Source: Algoriphagus sp. CAU 1675
GTDB lineage: Bacteria; Bacteroidota; Bacteroidia; Cytophagales; Cyclobacteriaceae
Direction: 5' to 3'
NCBI RefSeq assembly: GCF_029222925.1
Contig: NZ_JARHUI010000002.1
Coordinates: 558,001 to 622,000 of the forward strand
DNA: 64,000 bases
Shown: piece after piece, positions 20,401 through 26,995 of the stretch
Layout of the letters: every line of letters begins with the position of its first letter
How positions within the stretch are numbered: position 1 is the first letter of the stretch
The notes under the pieces: generated by a model
Told to the model about the DNA's origin: nothing
Databases searched by the model: none
Seen by the model: only the letters and a program-made list of their open reading frames with translations
Made by a program: the position numbers and the translations under genes

Positions 20401-20599
20401 AGTTCCAATGACTCCTTTTGAAGGAATGCTCAACGACACAGAAGTGGCTGCTGTGCTTACCTATATCCGAAATTCATTTGGCAATCAAGCCTCTCCTGTT
20501 TCTCCGGAACTGGTTAAAAAAGTTCGGGAGGAAGTAAAGGACAAGGAAGGTTTCTGGAATCCAAATGAACTTCTGAGAGCCCATCCTCTGGAAAAATAA
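17447..20599 (+). CDS. SGNH-like / beta-propeller dehydrogenase-like / cytochrome c fusion lipoprotein
   Basis: 1,050 residues. The N-terminal signal ends in FGVLAFQC, a loose lipobox. Residues about 30-270 look like an SGNH/GDSL domain, with the first block changed to GNNLGSRM so the usual nucleophilic serine is absent, then IGFFGFNES and LTEEGYKKLG. Residues about 360-760 form a membrane-bound-dehydrogenase-type propeller (VPEGYKIELFASEQEFPDL, LWVATMPSYP, DTDGDGKAD twice, GIAFNDWGQ). A helical repeat part follows. The C-terminus is a cytochrome c with CGTCH at 931-935 and likely axial Met988 (VPMTPF). Probably an envelope sugar oxidation/electron-transfer protein, divergent from susC. Confidence 0.8.
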   Translation: MNLFKPTRSLLLLFFGVLAFQCTERKHLPLQKDSRIALVGNNLGSRMMEFGWFETEMHLRYPDSTLLIRNLCDPGDTPGFRPRSGTNDPWAFPGAEDFQEEYATPSGSEGFLEKPDQWLTRLQADLVIGFFGFNESFQGKEKLQNFKDELEAWILHSKTQQYNGKSAPQLALVSPIAFEDISAIVDVPDGKKENEILKLYTEGMAEIAKKHDLVFVDAFSASQKWYADSEEPLTIDGTQLTEEGYKKLGTLLADELFGKKDREAESNLGLIHQAVMEKNWLWHNDYKIPNGVHVFGRRYDPFGPDNYPFELEKIRQMTAIRDTAIWEANQGRVKDLAAADAKTRSLPEVKTNFNPEANGSLEYKYGEDALKTIKVPEGYKIELFASEQEFPDLANPVQLSFDNKGRLWVATMPSYPHYKPGDPRPQDKLIILEDTDGDGKADKQTIFADNLHIPVGFEIATEGVYVSQSPNLVLLEDTDGDDRADKRTILLSGFDDHDTHHAISAFTTDESGAIYMAEGVFLHTNVETSYGPVRATNGGFYRYEPKRHKLERVNQVSIPNPWGIAFNDWGQNFYAETSGPNVNWMLPGSVLPRYGNANFKGPNLIEQAHMVRPTSGLEFISSRHFPENVQGDLIINNTIGFLGTKQHRVMEDTVGFTTQWRQDLIVSSDRNFRPVDMEIAPDGSLYIVDWHNILIGHMQHNARDPLRDHAHGRIYRLTYPSRHLLTPAKIDGASIPELLENLKLPEYRTRYRTRRELRGRDAGEVAAAVENWVANLDKNDPNYEHNLLEGLWVTWGVNRVNQNLLRQLLKANDYRARAAATRVLRYTGHQAEDQPQLLMEAVQDPNGRVRMEAIAAASWLPREIGLPILAEAEKQEKDHTWIPRSLETAVAHINGLSVAEKKEEDIKSSLTGSDRELFVLGKEIYAKEGFCGTCHQENGGGLVASGFPPLRGTPWVTGSPERLVKLVLKGLLGPITVAGREYPGQVPMTPFEGMLNDTEVAAVLTYIRNSFGNQASPVSPELVKKVREEVKDKEGFWNPNELLRAHPLEK

Positions 20600-20650
20600 A
20601 TACAATCGGGAGGGATTTCCCCCTCCCCCAATAAACCCTAAACCTGTTTT

Positions 20651-21760
20651 ATGAAAACCCAGCTTCTAACCTGTTTATTACTCGTTTCCGGCGCCTATTC
20701 CTTTTCCCAATCAAAGCTAAGCTTCGAAAAGCAAGTCATTGCCTTCGAAAGCTATGAATCGGTAGGCGTATTTGATGTGAATAATGACGGGCACCCGGAT
20801 TTGGTTTCTGGAAGTTTTTGGTACAAGGGACCGGAATTTTTGGATCGACAACTGATCGGCCAGGTGAAGCGATACGGAGAATATTATGAGGATTTTGCGA
20901 CCATCCCCATGGATGTAAATGGGGACGGGAATATGGACTTCATTACCGGAGGTTGGTTTGAAGGCAGATTGATCTGGAAAGAAAACCCCGGAACCAATGG
21001 AGAATGGAAAGAACATCTAATCGCCGAAACCGGGAATATTGAAACCATACGGGCTTGGGATATTGACGGGGATGGGATAGTGGAAATTGTACCCAATACT
21101 CCCCGAAAAGCCTTGGCATATTATAAATGGACTGGACCGGGAAGCTTTGAGAAAAGAGAGGTGAGTGACACCCAGGGACATGGCTTGGGTTTTGGAGACA
21201 TCAATGGAGACGGGCAGGGAGATCTGATCAGTTCAACCGGATGGTACGAAGCCCCTTCGGACCTAAAGAACGGGAGATGGACCTATCATCCACTATCGGA
21301 TTTCAAAGATCTCAGTATCCCCATCCTGATCACTGATCTCAATCAGGATGGAAAAAACGACCTCATCATCGGAAATGGCCATGACTATGGACTGTTCTGG
21401 ATGGAGCAAACCCAGGGGAAGGGTCAAGTGGAATTTATCCGACATGAAATCGACCCCAACAACTCCCAATACCACACCCTGGAATGGGAAGACTTGGATG
21501 GAGATGGACAAAACGAACTGGTGACCGGCAAGCGTTACCGTGCCCATAATGGAAAAGACCCGGGAGGAAAGGAGGAATCCGGCCTATACTATTTTAAGTG
21601 GGACGGTGAAAATTTTGTGAAAAACGTAATCAGCTCCGGACCTATCGGTACGGGAAAAGGTACCGGAATCTACTTCTCTATCACCGACCTCAATGCCGAC
21701 GGCAAAGTGGATGTTGCCCTGGCAGGAAAAGATGGACTGGTCGTTTTTTGGCAGAATTAA
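20651..21760 (+). CDS. Secreted FG-GAP/VCBS repeat protein
   Basis: 369 residues with a signal peptide (TCLLLVSGAYSFSQS). At least seven repeats carry calcium-binding loops of the D-x-N/D-x-D-G type: DVNNDGHPD, DVNGDGNMD, DIDGDGIVE, DINGDGQGD, DLNQDGKND, DLDGDGQNE and DLNADGKVD. This predicts a seven-bladed integrin-like propeller. Such proteins occur in sugar-use clusters, in some cases as lyases or binding proteins, but no catalytic motif is visible. It starts 51 bases after the cytochrome fusion. The gap holds only a small G/C-rich inverted repeat (GGGAGG...CCTCCC), so the two are probably one transcript. Confidence 0.85.
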   Translation: MKTQLLTCLLLVSGAYSFSQSKLSFEKQVIAFESYESVGVFDVNNDGHPDLVSGSFWYKGPEFLDRQLIGQVKRYGEYYEDFATIPMDVNGDGNMDFITGGWFEGRLIWKENPGTNGEWKEHLIAETGNIETIRAWDIDGDGIVEIVPNTPRKALAYYKWTGPGSFEKREVSDTQGHGLGFGDINGDGQGDLISSTGWYEAPSDLKNGRWTYHPLSDFKDLSIPILITDLNQDGKNDLIIGNGHDYGLFWMEQTQGKGQVEFIRHEIDPNNSQYHTLEWEDLDGDGQNELVTGKRYRAHNGKDPGGKEESGLYYFKWDGENFVKNVISSGPIGTGKGTGIYFSITDLNADGKVDVALAGKDGLVVFWQN

Positions 21761-21836
21761 GATTTGCAGCTGGTTTTTTTTGACTTTGGAGCTACCGGTC
21801 AAAGCGGAATGATCCAATATCCTTTTTCCAACTTTC

Positions 21837-23027
21837 TTATTTCCCAAACTGAAGGCGGGCAAATTCCAGGAATTTTTCCCAGTCCTCTGAAATAAGATTA
21901 TGCTTTCCTTCCCGTAAGTGGTAGCCAACAGGACCTACCTGATGGACATGCGGCTCAAATTCATATCCTTCAGGCAAGTCTAGCTGAGTCCCATAAATTT
22001 CCCCATAGGTTCTGGAAGCCAACTGAAGGGAAAGGTACTCCCCTTTTGGGTCTGCCCAAAGGTCTTCCATGGCACTGGCCACATATACTGCCCTTGGGGC
22101 AAGGGAGGCAATCAATTGGTGCTGATCAAATGGCAAAGTCTCTTCCTTGCCATTGTACTCATTGAAATTGTCGGTAAACCAATAGGGAAATGCGGTATTA
22201 ATCCGCTCTACAGTCTCCCCAAATTTCCTTCTGGAAATGGCTGCACCTCCACAACCCGATTCATTGGATATGGTGATGGCCCATCGGGGATCATTGGCTC
22301 CACACCATAAAGAGGCTTTTCCTCCTCTTGAATGGCCAACCACTGCCGCTTTGGTAGGGTCGATGAGAGGATCCTGTTCGAAGTAATCCATGGCCCGCAT
22401 CGCTCCCCAAGCCCAGGCTGACAAACCCCTCATGCCATTTTCCATTTGCATTTGCTCCGGATAGAGATTCTTCAAAATCCCATCTGCAAACCGCTCCTTG
22501 TCATCCGGAGACACATATTCCACATCAAACACCGCAGCCGCATAGCCCTTGGAAAGAATCTGTCGGATATCAAAAAACTGATCCTCCACATCTTCAATCA
22601 ATCGGTCCACCTTTCGATGGCTGATCAGAAGAAAAACCGGAAAAGGCCCTTGATTCTCTTTTGGAGTAAAAATATGGAGGGGAATAGTTTGAACTCCCCC
22701 ATTTCTGTAAACCTTGATCTGAACAATCTTATAGTCCCCATATTTTTCATAGAGATTTTCTGCAGGAATCTCCTCTTGGAATTCCATCCTGTTATAATCC
22801 ACCGGCAACTGCCCGTACATCTGATTGGCAAACATGGAAAGAACTTCAGGCCTTCTGACTCCCTCCCAATCCTGGACTGACTGGATAATTTCCCCCTTGT
22901 AGGAGACAAATAAATCGGGGACCACCAAATCAGGCACCTTGCTTTCATCATAGTTGAAATCTTGCTGCGCCAAAACCCATGAGCTAAGGCCTAAGTTGAA
23001 AATCAGGAAAAGGATGTTTTTTTTCAT
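21837..23027 (-). CDS. Glucuronoyl-esterase-like alpha/beta hydrolase (CE15 type), secreted
   Basis: 396 residues with a signal peptide (ILFLIFNLGLSSWVLAQ). The core resembles carbohydrate esterase family 15: nucleophile in VVGHSRGGK (Ser233), the ISNESGCGGAA block with Glu256, DLWADPKGEYLSL, and GYHLREGKHNL with the likely catalytic His376. CE15 enzymes cleave the ester between 4-O-methylglucuronic acid of xylan and lignin alcohols. This points to a uronic-acid-containing plant or algal glycan, although CE15 relatives with other specificities exist. It converges on the FG-GAP gene and follows the DUF1593 gene on the same strand after 84 bases. Confidence 0.85.
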   Translation of the reverse strand: MKKNILFLIFNLGLSSWVLAQQDFNYDESKVPDLVVPDLFVSYKGEIIQSVQDWEGVRRPEVLSMFANQMYGQLPVDYNRMEFQEEIPAENLYEKYGDYKIVQIKVYRNGGVQTIPLHIFTPKENQGPFPVFLLISHRKVDRLIEDVEDQFFDIRQILSKGYAAAVFDVEYVSPDDKERFADGILKNLYPEQMQMENGMRGLSAWAWGAMRAMDYFEQDPLIDPTKAAVVGHSRGGKASLWCGANDPRWAITISNESGCGGAAISRRKFGETVERINTAFPYWFTDNFNEYNGKEETLPFDQHQLIASLAPRAVYVASAMEDLWADPKGEYLSLQLASRTYGEIYGTQLDLPEGYEFEPHVHQVGPVGYHLREGKHNLISEDWEKFLEFARLQFGK

Positions 23028-23111
23028 TTTAGCGGATTTACTATGGTAAGTCTAACAAGCCTTTTTCATCTGAATGACTTGCTTGGAAATAAGTATAAAG
23101 GGAGGCGTTTT

Positions 23112-24638
23112 TTACTCCACCTCCACCACAAAGCGCTGATAGCGGGTCATGGGATGAACACCAGTGTCTTTCACCTCGGCAATAACATGAAGCTGTCCTT
23201 TGGAATCCGGATCCAATTGCACTTCCACCTGATTGCCTTGGGCGGAAAGTTTAACCTCACCAGAATAGGTACCCACTTCTTTGTAAATCCAAAATTTGGT
23301 CTCCAAATCATCCCCATCCGGATCGGAAGTTTCCACAGACAAAGTCAGCCTTTCCCCTGACCTGGCTCTAGGCCTGTTAGTTCCCAGGACTTTGACTACA
23401 GGAGGATGGTTGGCTTCGGTATAATCCGTCACGCACCAATCCGCTCTTGCTGCAAAGTCCTCCTGAATGGCTTCAATCCAGCGAATCTGAGGAAAGGTAG
23501 GATCCAAAGTGTCTGTAAAAGGATTGTAATCCAATACTTCCTTTCCGTCCTCCCAGCGGTTGGGCTGCTCGGCAGATTGAACCAGGCGACCACCCCAGCC
23601 ACCCCATTCGGGATGGTCCAGATTGTCCAAACCCACATCAATCAGGTGCAGATAGGCTGGAGAATCCCCCTCGGAGATAAAATCATAAATCCCAAAAGTT
23701 CCCCACTGCGCATTTTCCAATTTGGTGGGATCCCCATGGATGTGCTCATCGTCCCCCTCCTGCTTTTGTCCATCCCCATAGCTATAGTATTGCTTGAGCA
23801 ATGGACCGTGGTTGTTGATGATTTCATCTCCCATAAACCCTCCTTCAAAAAGGTAGTGCTGGGATTCCGGAACCGCTCTTTTCCAGGGGTAGGCAAAGCA
23901 CCAGAACTGATTGGAATTGTAAAATATTTTCAGATCCGGCCAGTTGGGCGCAATGTATTTTCTATAGGTCGCATCCTGATCAAGGATGGCGTAAATGATG
24001 GCCTTATCAATCACCTTTTGGTAGATGCTTTCCCATTCCGGGCTTTCCATATACTGATCTTCAATAGACTTCAGAGCCCGGGCAATGGTATTGGTTCCAC
24101 CCCAAACCTGCAGGTAGATGGGCTCCATCTCGTCATCCAGCAACTTAGACTTGATAAAGTCCGACCCCTCGGTGTCCACTTCCATTTCTCCCTCAAAGTC
24201 AATATTCCCCACCCGAACCAAGCTTCTTAAATGCGCTGCAGTTGGAAAGCCTTCCGCATGCTGACTGAGCTTGGGATAGACGGACTCATAGGCATCCAAA
24301 AGCGGGTTCATCCACACAGTACCCGGCCAGCGCAGATCGGGAATAGCTCCGTACATATTTTTGGTCATCTCCATCTCCGAGGTAAAAAGCGTACCCTTTC
24401 CATCCCCTTTGTAATGCCACATGGAGGAGGAATAGATCAAACCTTCGATCTGAAATTCATTCGCATAGAGGAGCATGCGGATAAAGGAATCCACATCGTC
24501 AATCTCCCCATCGGTGGTGACGATAGTACGGGGTTTAGAAGATGGTTCAGGACTGGTTTCGGTTTGAGTTTCGGTATTCGGTTGGCAGGAAAGGAGAAAG
24601 GCAAATGCCAAAAGAGAGAAAAAGGGTTTCATAGGCAT
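23112..24638 (-). CDS. DUF1593 (nucleoside-hydrolase-like) secreted lipoprotein
   Basis: 508 residues starting with a lipoprotein signal (FFSLLAFAFLLSC). Residues about 35-330 fit DUF1593, which has an inosine/uridine nucleoside-hydrolase-like fold: RTIVTTDGEIDDVDSF is the aspartate-rich metal loop, followed by EGLIYSSSMWHY and LQVWGGTNTIARALKSI. A C-terminal Ig-like beta domain begins near 415 (NHPPVVKVLG, ETSDPDGDDLE). The fold hydrolyses N- or O-glycosidic bonds of ribosides, but DUF1593 proteins are found mostly in plant-polysaccharide clusters. The next gene downstream is the CE15-like esterase, so a role in glycan trimming is plausible. Confidence 0.82.
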   Translation of the reverse strand: MPMKPFFSLLAFAFLLSCQPNTETQTETSPEPSSKPRTIVTTDGEIDDVDSFIRMLLYANEFQIEGLIYSSSMWHYKGDGKGTLFTSEMEMTKNMYGAIPDLRWPGTVWMNPLLDAYESVYPKLSQHAEGFPTAAHLRSLVRVGNIDFEGEMEVDTEGSDFIKSKLLDDEMEPIYLQVWGGTNTIARALKSIEDQYMESPEWESIYQKVIDKAIIYAILDQDATYRKYIAPNWPDLKIFYNSNQFWCFAYPWKRAVPESQHYLFEGGFMGDEIINNHGPLLKQYYSYGDGQKQEGDDEHIHGDPTKLENAQWGTFGIYDFISEGDSPAYLHLIDVGLDNLDHPEWGGWGGRLVQSAEQPNRWEDGKEVLDYNPFTDTLDPTFPQIRWIEAIQEDFAARADWCVTDYTEANHPPVVKVLGTNRPRARSGERLTLSVETSDPDGDDLETKFWIYKEVGTYSGEVKLSAQGNQVEVQLDPDSKGQLHVIAEVKDTGVHPMTRYQRFVVEVE

Positions 24639-24767
24639 GAAGGTTTAAGAGCTTTAAGGTAAAGAAAGGTCGTCAAAACATGAAAGTTTGCCATTGAATC
24701 ATTTGATATACAGAAGATTCACACTAAGTTGTTCTAGCGTTTTGGGCCACATTTTTCCGGATCAAAA

Positions 24768-25841
24768 ATGACACTTGAGGATTTAGGATATACTGCCGAA
24801 CTGGAAACCTACCGAAAGGAAAAGGGACTAGACTCCTTGGGAGTGGGTCGCGTCATTGCCGAGCACAAGGAACGATATGTGGTCAAAACTGCCGAAAAGG
24901 AATACGAGGCGGAGATTCTCGGAAACCTGAGATACAGTGCAGAAAGCAGATCCGATTTCCCGGCAGTGGGCGATTGGGTGGCCATATCCGAATATGATGG
25001 AGACAAGGCCCTGATCCACGCAATCTTTCCAAGAAAATCCATGCTGGAAAGGCAGTCTGTTGGTAAAAAAGGAGAGAAACAAATCATCGCCAGCAATATC
25101 GACAAGGCCTTTATTGTACAGGCCGTGGACAGGGACTTCAGCGTTAACCGCATCGAGCGCTACCTGACCCTCTGCTATAACGGTATAGTGGAACCGATCA
25201 TTATCCTCAGCAAAATAGATTTGGTCGATCCCTCCGAACTGGCCCAATTGCTGGAAGCAATCCAAAAAAGAATCAAAAACGTCCCCATCTTTCCCATCAG
25301 CAATACCACTTTGGAAGGGCTTGATGCTTTGAAGAGGGCCATCGAAAAAAGAAAAACCTATTGCTTGTTGGGCAGTTCCGGAGTAGGGAAATCAACTTTA
25401 TTGAATACGATTTTGGGCCATGACCTGATGAAGACCAGCAGCATCAGTGAGCATTCCAACAGAGGAAGACATGTAACCACCCATCGCGAACTTCGGGTAT
25501 TTGAGAATGGGGGGATTTTGATTGACAACCCCGGTATGCGGGAAGTTGGGATTACCGAGTCCCCTGGGGGATTGGAAAACACCTTTGAAAGCATCTTCGA
25601 GCTATCCAAAGGATGCAAATTCAAGGATTGCACTCATACAACGGAGAAAGGCTGCGCAGTATTGAAGGCTCTGGAAAATGGGGAGATTGATGCCGCTTCT
25701 TATGAGAATTTTCTGAAAATGCAGCGGGAAAAAGAGCATTTCGAATCCACTCTGGCTGAAAGAAGGAAAAAGGACAAGGAATTCGGAAAAATGATCAAAA
25801 ACTATAAAAAAGGGAATTACAAGAAGTTTCAGGGTGAGTAA
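24768..25841 (+). CDS. rsgA: Ribosome small-subunit-dependent GTPase A
   Basis: 357 residues with the circularly permuted GTPase order that defines RsgA/YjeQ. An N-terminal OB-fold (to about 95) is followed by G4 SKID (148-151), then G1 GSSGVGKST (202-210), then G3 DNPG (253-256). The C-terminal zinc finger has Cys283, Cys288, His290 and Cys296. The protein binds the 30S subunit late in assembly and checks the decoding centre. The tail is lysine-rich. It stands alone on the plus strand, outside the sugar locus. Confidence 0.96.
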   Translation: MTLEDLGYTAELETYRKEKGLDSLGVGRVIAEHKERYVVKTAEKEYEAEILGNLRYSAESRSDFPAVGDWVAISEYDGDKALIHAIFPRKSMLERQSVGKKGEKQIIASNIDKAFIVQAVDRDFSVNRIERYLTLCYNGIVEPIIILSKIDLVDPSELAQLLEAIQKRIKNVPIFPISNTTLEGLDALKRAIEKRKTYCLLGSSGVGKSTLLNTILGHDLMKTSSISEHSNRGRHVTTHRELRVFENGGILIDNPGMREVGITESPGGLENTFESIFELSKGCKFKDCTHTTEKGCAVLKALENGEIDAASYENFLKMQREKEHFESTLAERRKKDKEFGKMIKNYKKGNYKKFQGE

Positions 25842-26097
25842 AGAACCCGACTTCCTTCCCCATTTTTAATGCAAGCCTTTGATAGTCCAAACTAAGACTT
25901 GCAGAAAAACTAAAACCTACATATTTTAAGTCTGTTTTAGGGAGAGAACTCAGGTCCCTTGCCTGATTTTTTGAGGGAAATAAACAATACCAAAGGTGTA
26001 CATAGCCGTCCAATATCAGGTGGATAGATATAGTAAAGGTGTACAAATAAACAAGTTGCCACCAATGCAAAAAAGACCGACAAACAGAATTTTGAAC
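25842..26097. other. Intergenic region with an 11-base direct repeat and the left cassette-like end
   Basis: No gene seen. AAAGGTGTACA occurs twice, at 25992-26002 and 26035-26045 (43-base period). TTGCCACCAATGC at 26056-26068 is the inverted partner of a motif after the next gene. No clear promoter box of the TAnnTTTG form was found close to the start at 26098. Confidence 0.45.
26056..26068 (+). repeat. Left inverted repeat flanking the lipoprotein gene
   Basis: TTGCCACCA (26056-26064) is the exact reverse complement of 26902-26910. Both copies continue into a TGC-type end. They enclose only the lipoprotein gene. Confidence 0.5.
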
Positions 26098-26892
26098 ATG
26101 AAGAAAATCCTACTCCTTTTCCTGACCTTAACAATTTTATCAGGATGTGAATTCATTAGTAACACTTTTGAATACAAAGACAAAACAGAAGAATTTGTCG
26201 AAGCTCTACTTCAAGAGAACTATGATAGATGTATTGAACTTTTCGCCATGGAACACGAAATGGCGAGAAACACAAACCCCGACAGTTTGAAAGTAGGATT
26301 AGGAAACTTCAGAAATCTCGTTGTCGACAATTTTGGTTCAGAATTAGATTATTCCTTGATGAAGTCCGAAAAGACCTGGTCGACCAATGAAGAGAATAAT
26401 ACTCCTCCAAACACAACTGTAGTTTTGGTGCAATTTTCGAATGAAACCAACTTTGGAGTTTTTAAGGTTTTGTTTGACGACCAGACAAAGAAAATCCTGA
26501 ACATAAATACTCTTGATGTTAAAGAGCCAATACCGAACATGACCCTATTTTGGCTTTTTGGACTAATTGTTATTTGCGTCCCTATCTTCAATATTTACGT
26601 CATCCGACTCATTAAGAAAAGTGACTTAAAGAAAAAATGGTTGAAATATATAGCAGTTGTGTTTTTTAACGTCCCCGCGATAACATACAGCGCGGTCGGT
26701 GGATTTTCGTTCAGCCTTTTAAGTTTCCAAATTCTCTTAGGAATGAGTTTTAACTATATGGGGTATTTGAACTCAGCATGGACTTTTGGAATTCCACTTG
26801 GTGGACTTTATTGGCTATGGAAAATAAAGACCAAGAAACCTGACGAAGAACTCGAAAAGACGGAAGCAGACGAATTTGAAGAAGAAAAATAA
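26098..26892 (+). CDS. Hypothetical lipoprotein with C-terminal membrane segments
   Basis: 264 residues from the ATG at 26098, which gives a lipoprotein signal (LTLTILSGC). Upstream in-frame codons lack one. Residues about 25-140 are an NTF2/DUF3887-like alpha+beta region (KTEEFVEALLQENYDRCIELF... VVLVQFSNETNFGVFKVLFDD). Two or three membrane segments (about 155-175, 190-215, 220-240) and an acidic tail follow. I do not recognise a named family. One sampled 60-base stretch has only 20 G/C. The gene is bounded by TTGCCACCA inverted repeats and followed by an intron, consistent with an acquired cassette. Function unknown. Confidence 0.7.
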   Translation: MKKILLLFLTLTILSGCEFISNTFEYKDKTEEFVEALLQENYDRCIELFAMEHEMARNTNPDSLKVGLGNFRNLVVDNFGSELDYSLMKSEKTWSTNEENNTPPNTTVVLVQFSNETNFGVFKVLFDDQTKKILNINTLDVKEPIPNMTLFWLFGLIVICVPIFNIYVIRLIKKSDLKKKWLKYIAVVFFNVPAITYSAVGGFSFSLLSFQILLGMSFNYMGYLNSAWTFGIPLGGLYWLWKIKTKKPDEELEKTEADEFEEEK

Positions 26893-26896
26893 AAAA

Positions 26897-26910
26897 GCAC
26901 ATGGTGGCAA
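26897..26910 (-). repeat. Right inverted repeat flanking the lipoprotein gene
   Basis: GCACATGGTGGCAA on the plus strand, reading TTGCCACCATGTGC on the minus strand, matches the left copy at 26056. It begins 4 bases after the lipoprotein stop and 5 bases before the predicted intron 3' end. Confidence 0.5.
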
Positions 26911-26922
26911 TCGAGTAGACGG

Positions 26923-26995
26923 CCTCACCAACCGTTAAGTTAGCGAGGTGCGCCTCTCACACCACCGTACGTACGGGTCTCGTATACGGCGGTTC
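26923..26995 (-). ncRNA. Group II intron domains V and VI
   Basis: On the minus strand, domain V pairs ACCGCCGTA with TACGGTGGT around an inner TACG/CGTA helix. Domain VI pairs CCTCGCTAA with TTGGTGAGG (G-U pairs included) around an 8-base loop. The reverse-transcriptase stop codon lies at the start of domain V, the normal layout. These domains form the ribozyme active site and present the branch-point adenosine. Confidence 0.75.

Noticed and set aside
20599..20651. Terminator after the SGNH-cytochrome fusion
   Set aside because: The G/C-rich inverted repeat has no T-run and the next gene follows at once; more likely the two genes are co-transcribed.
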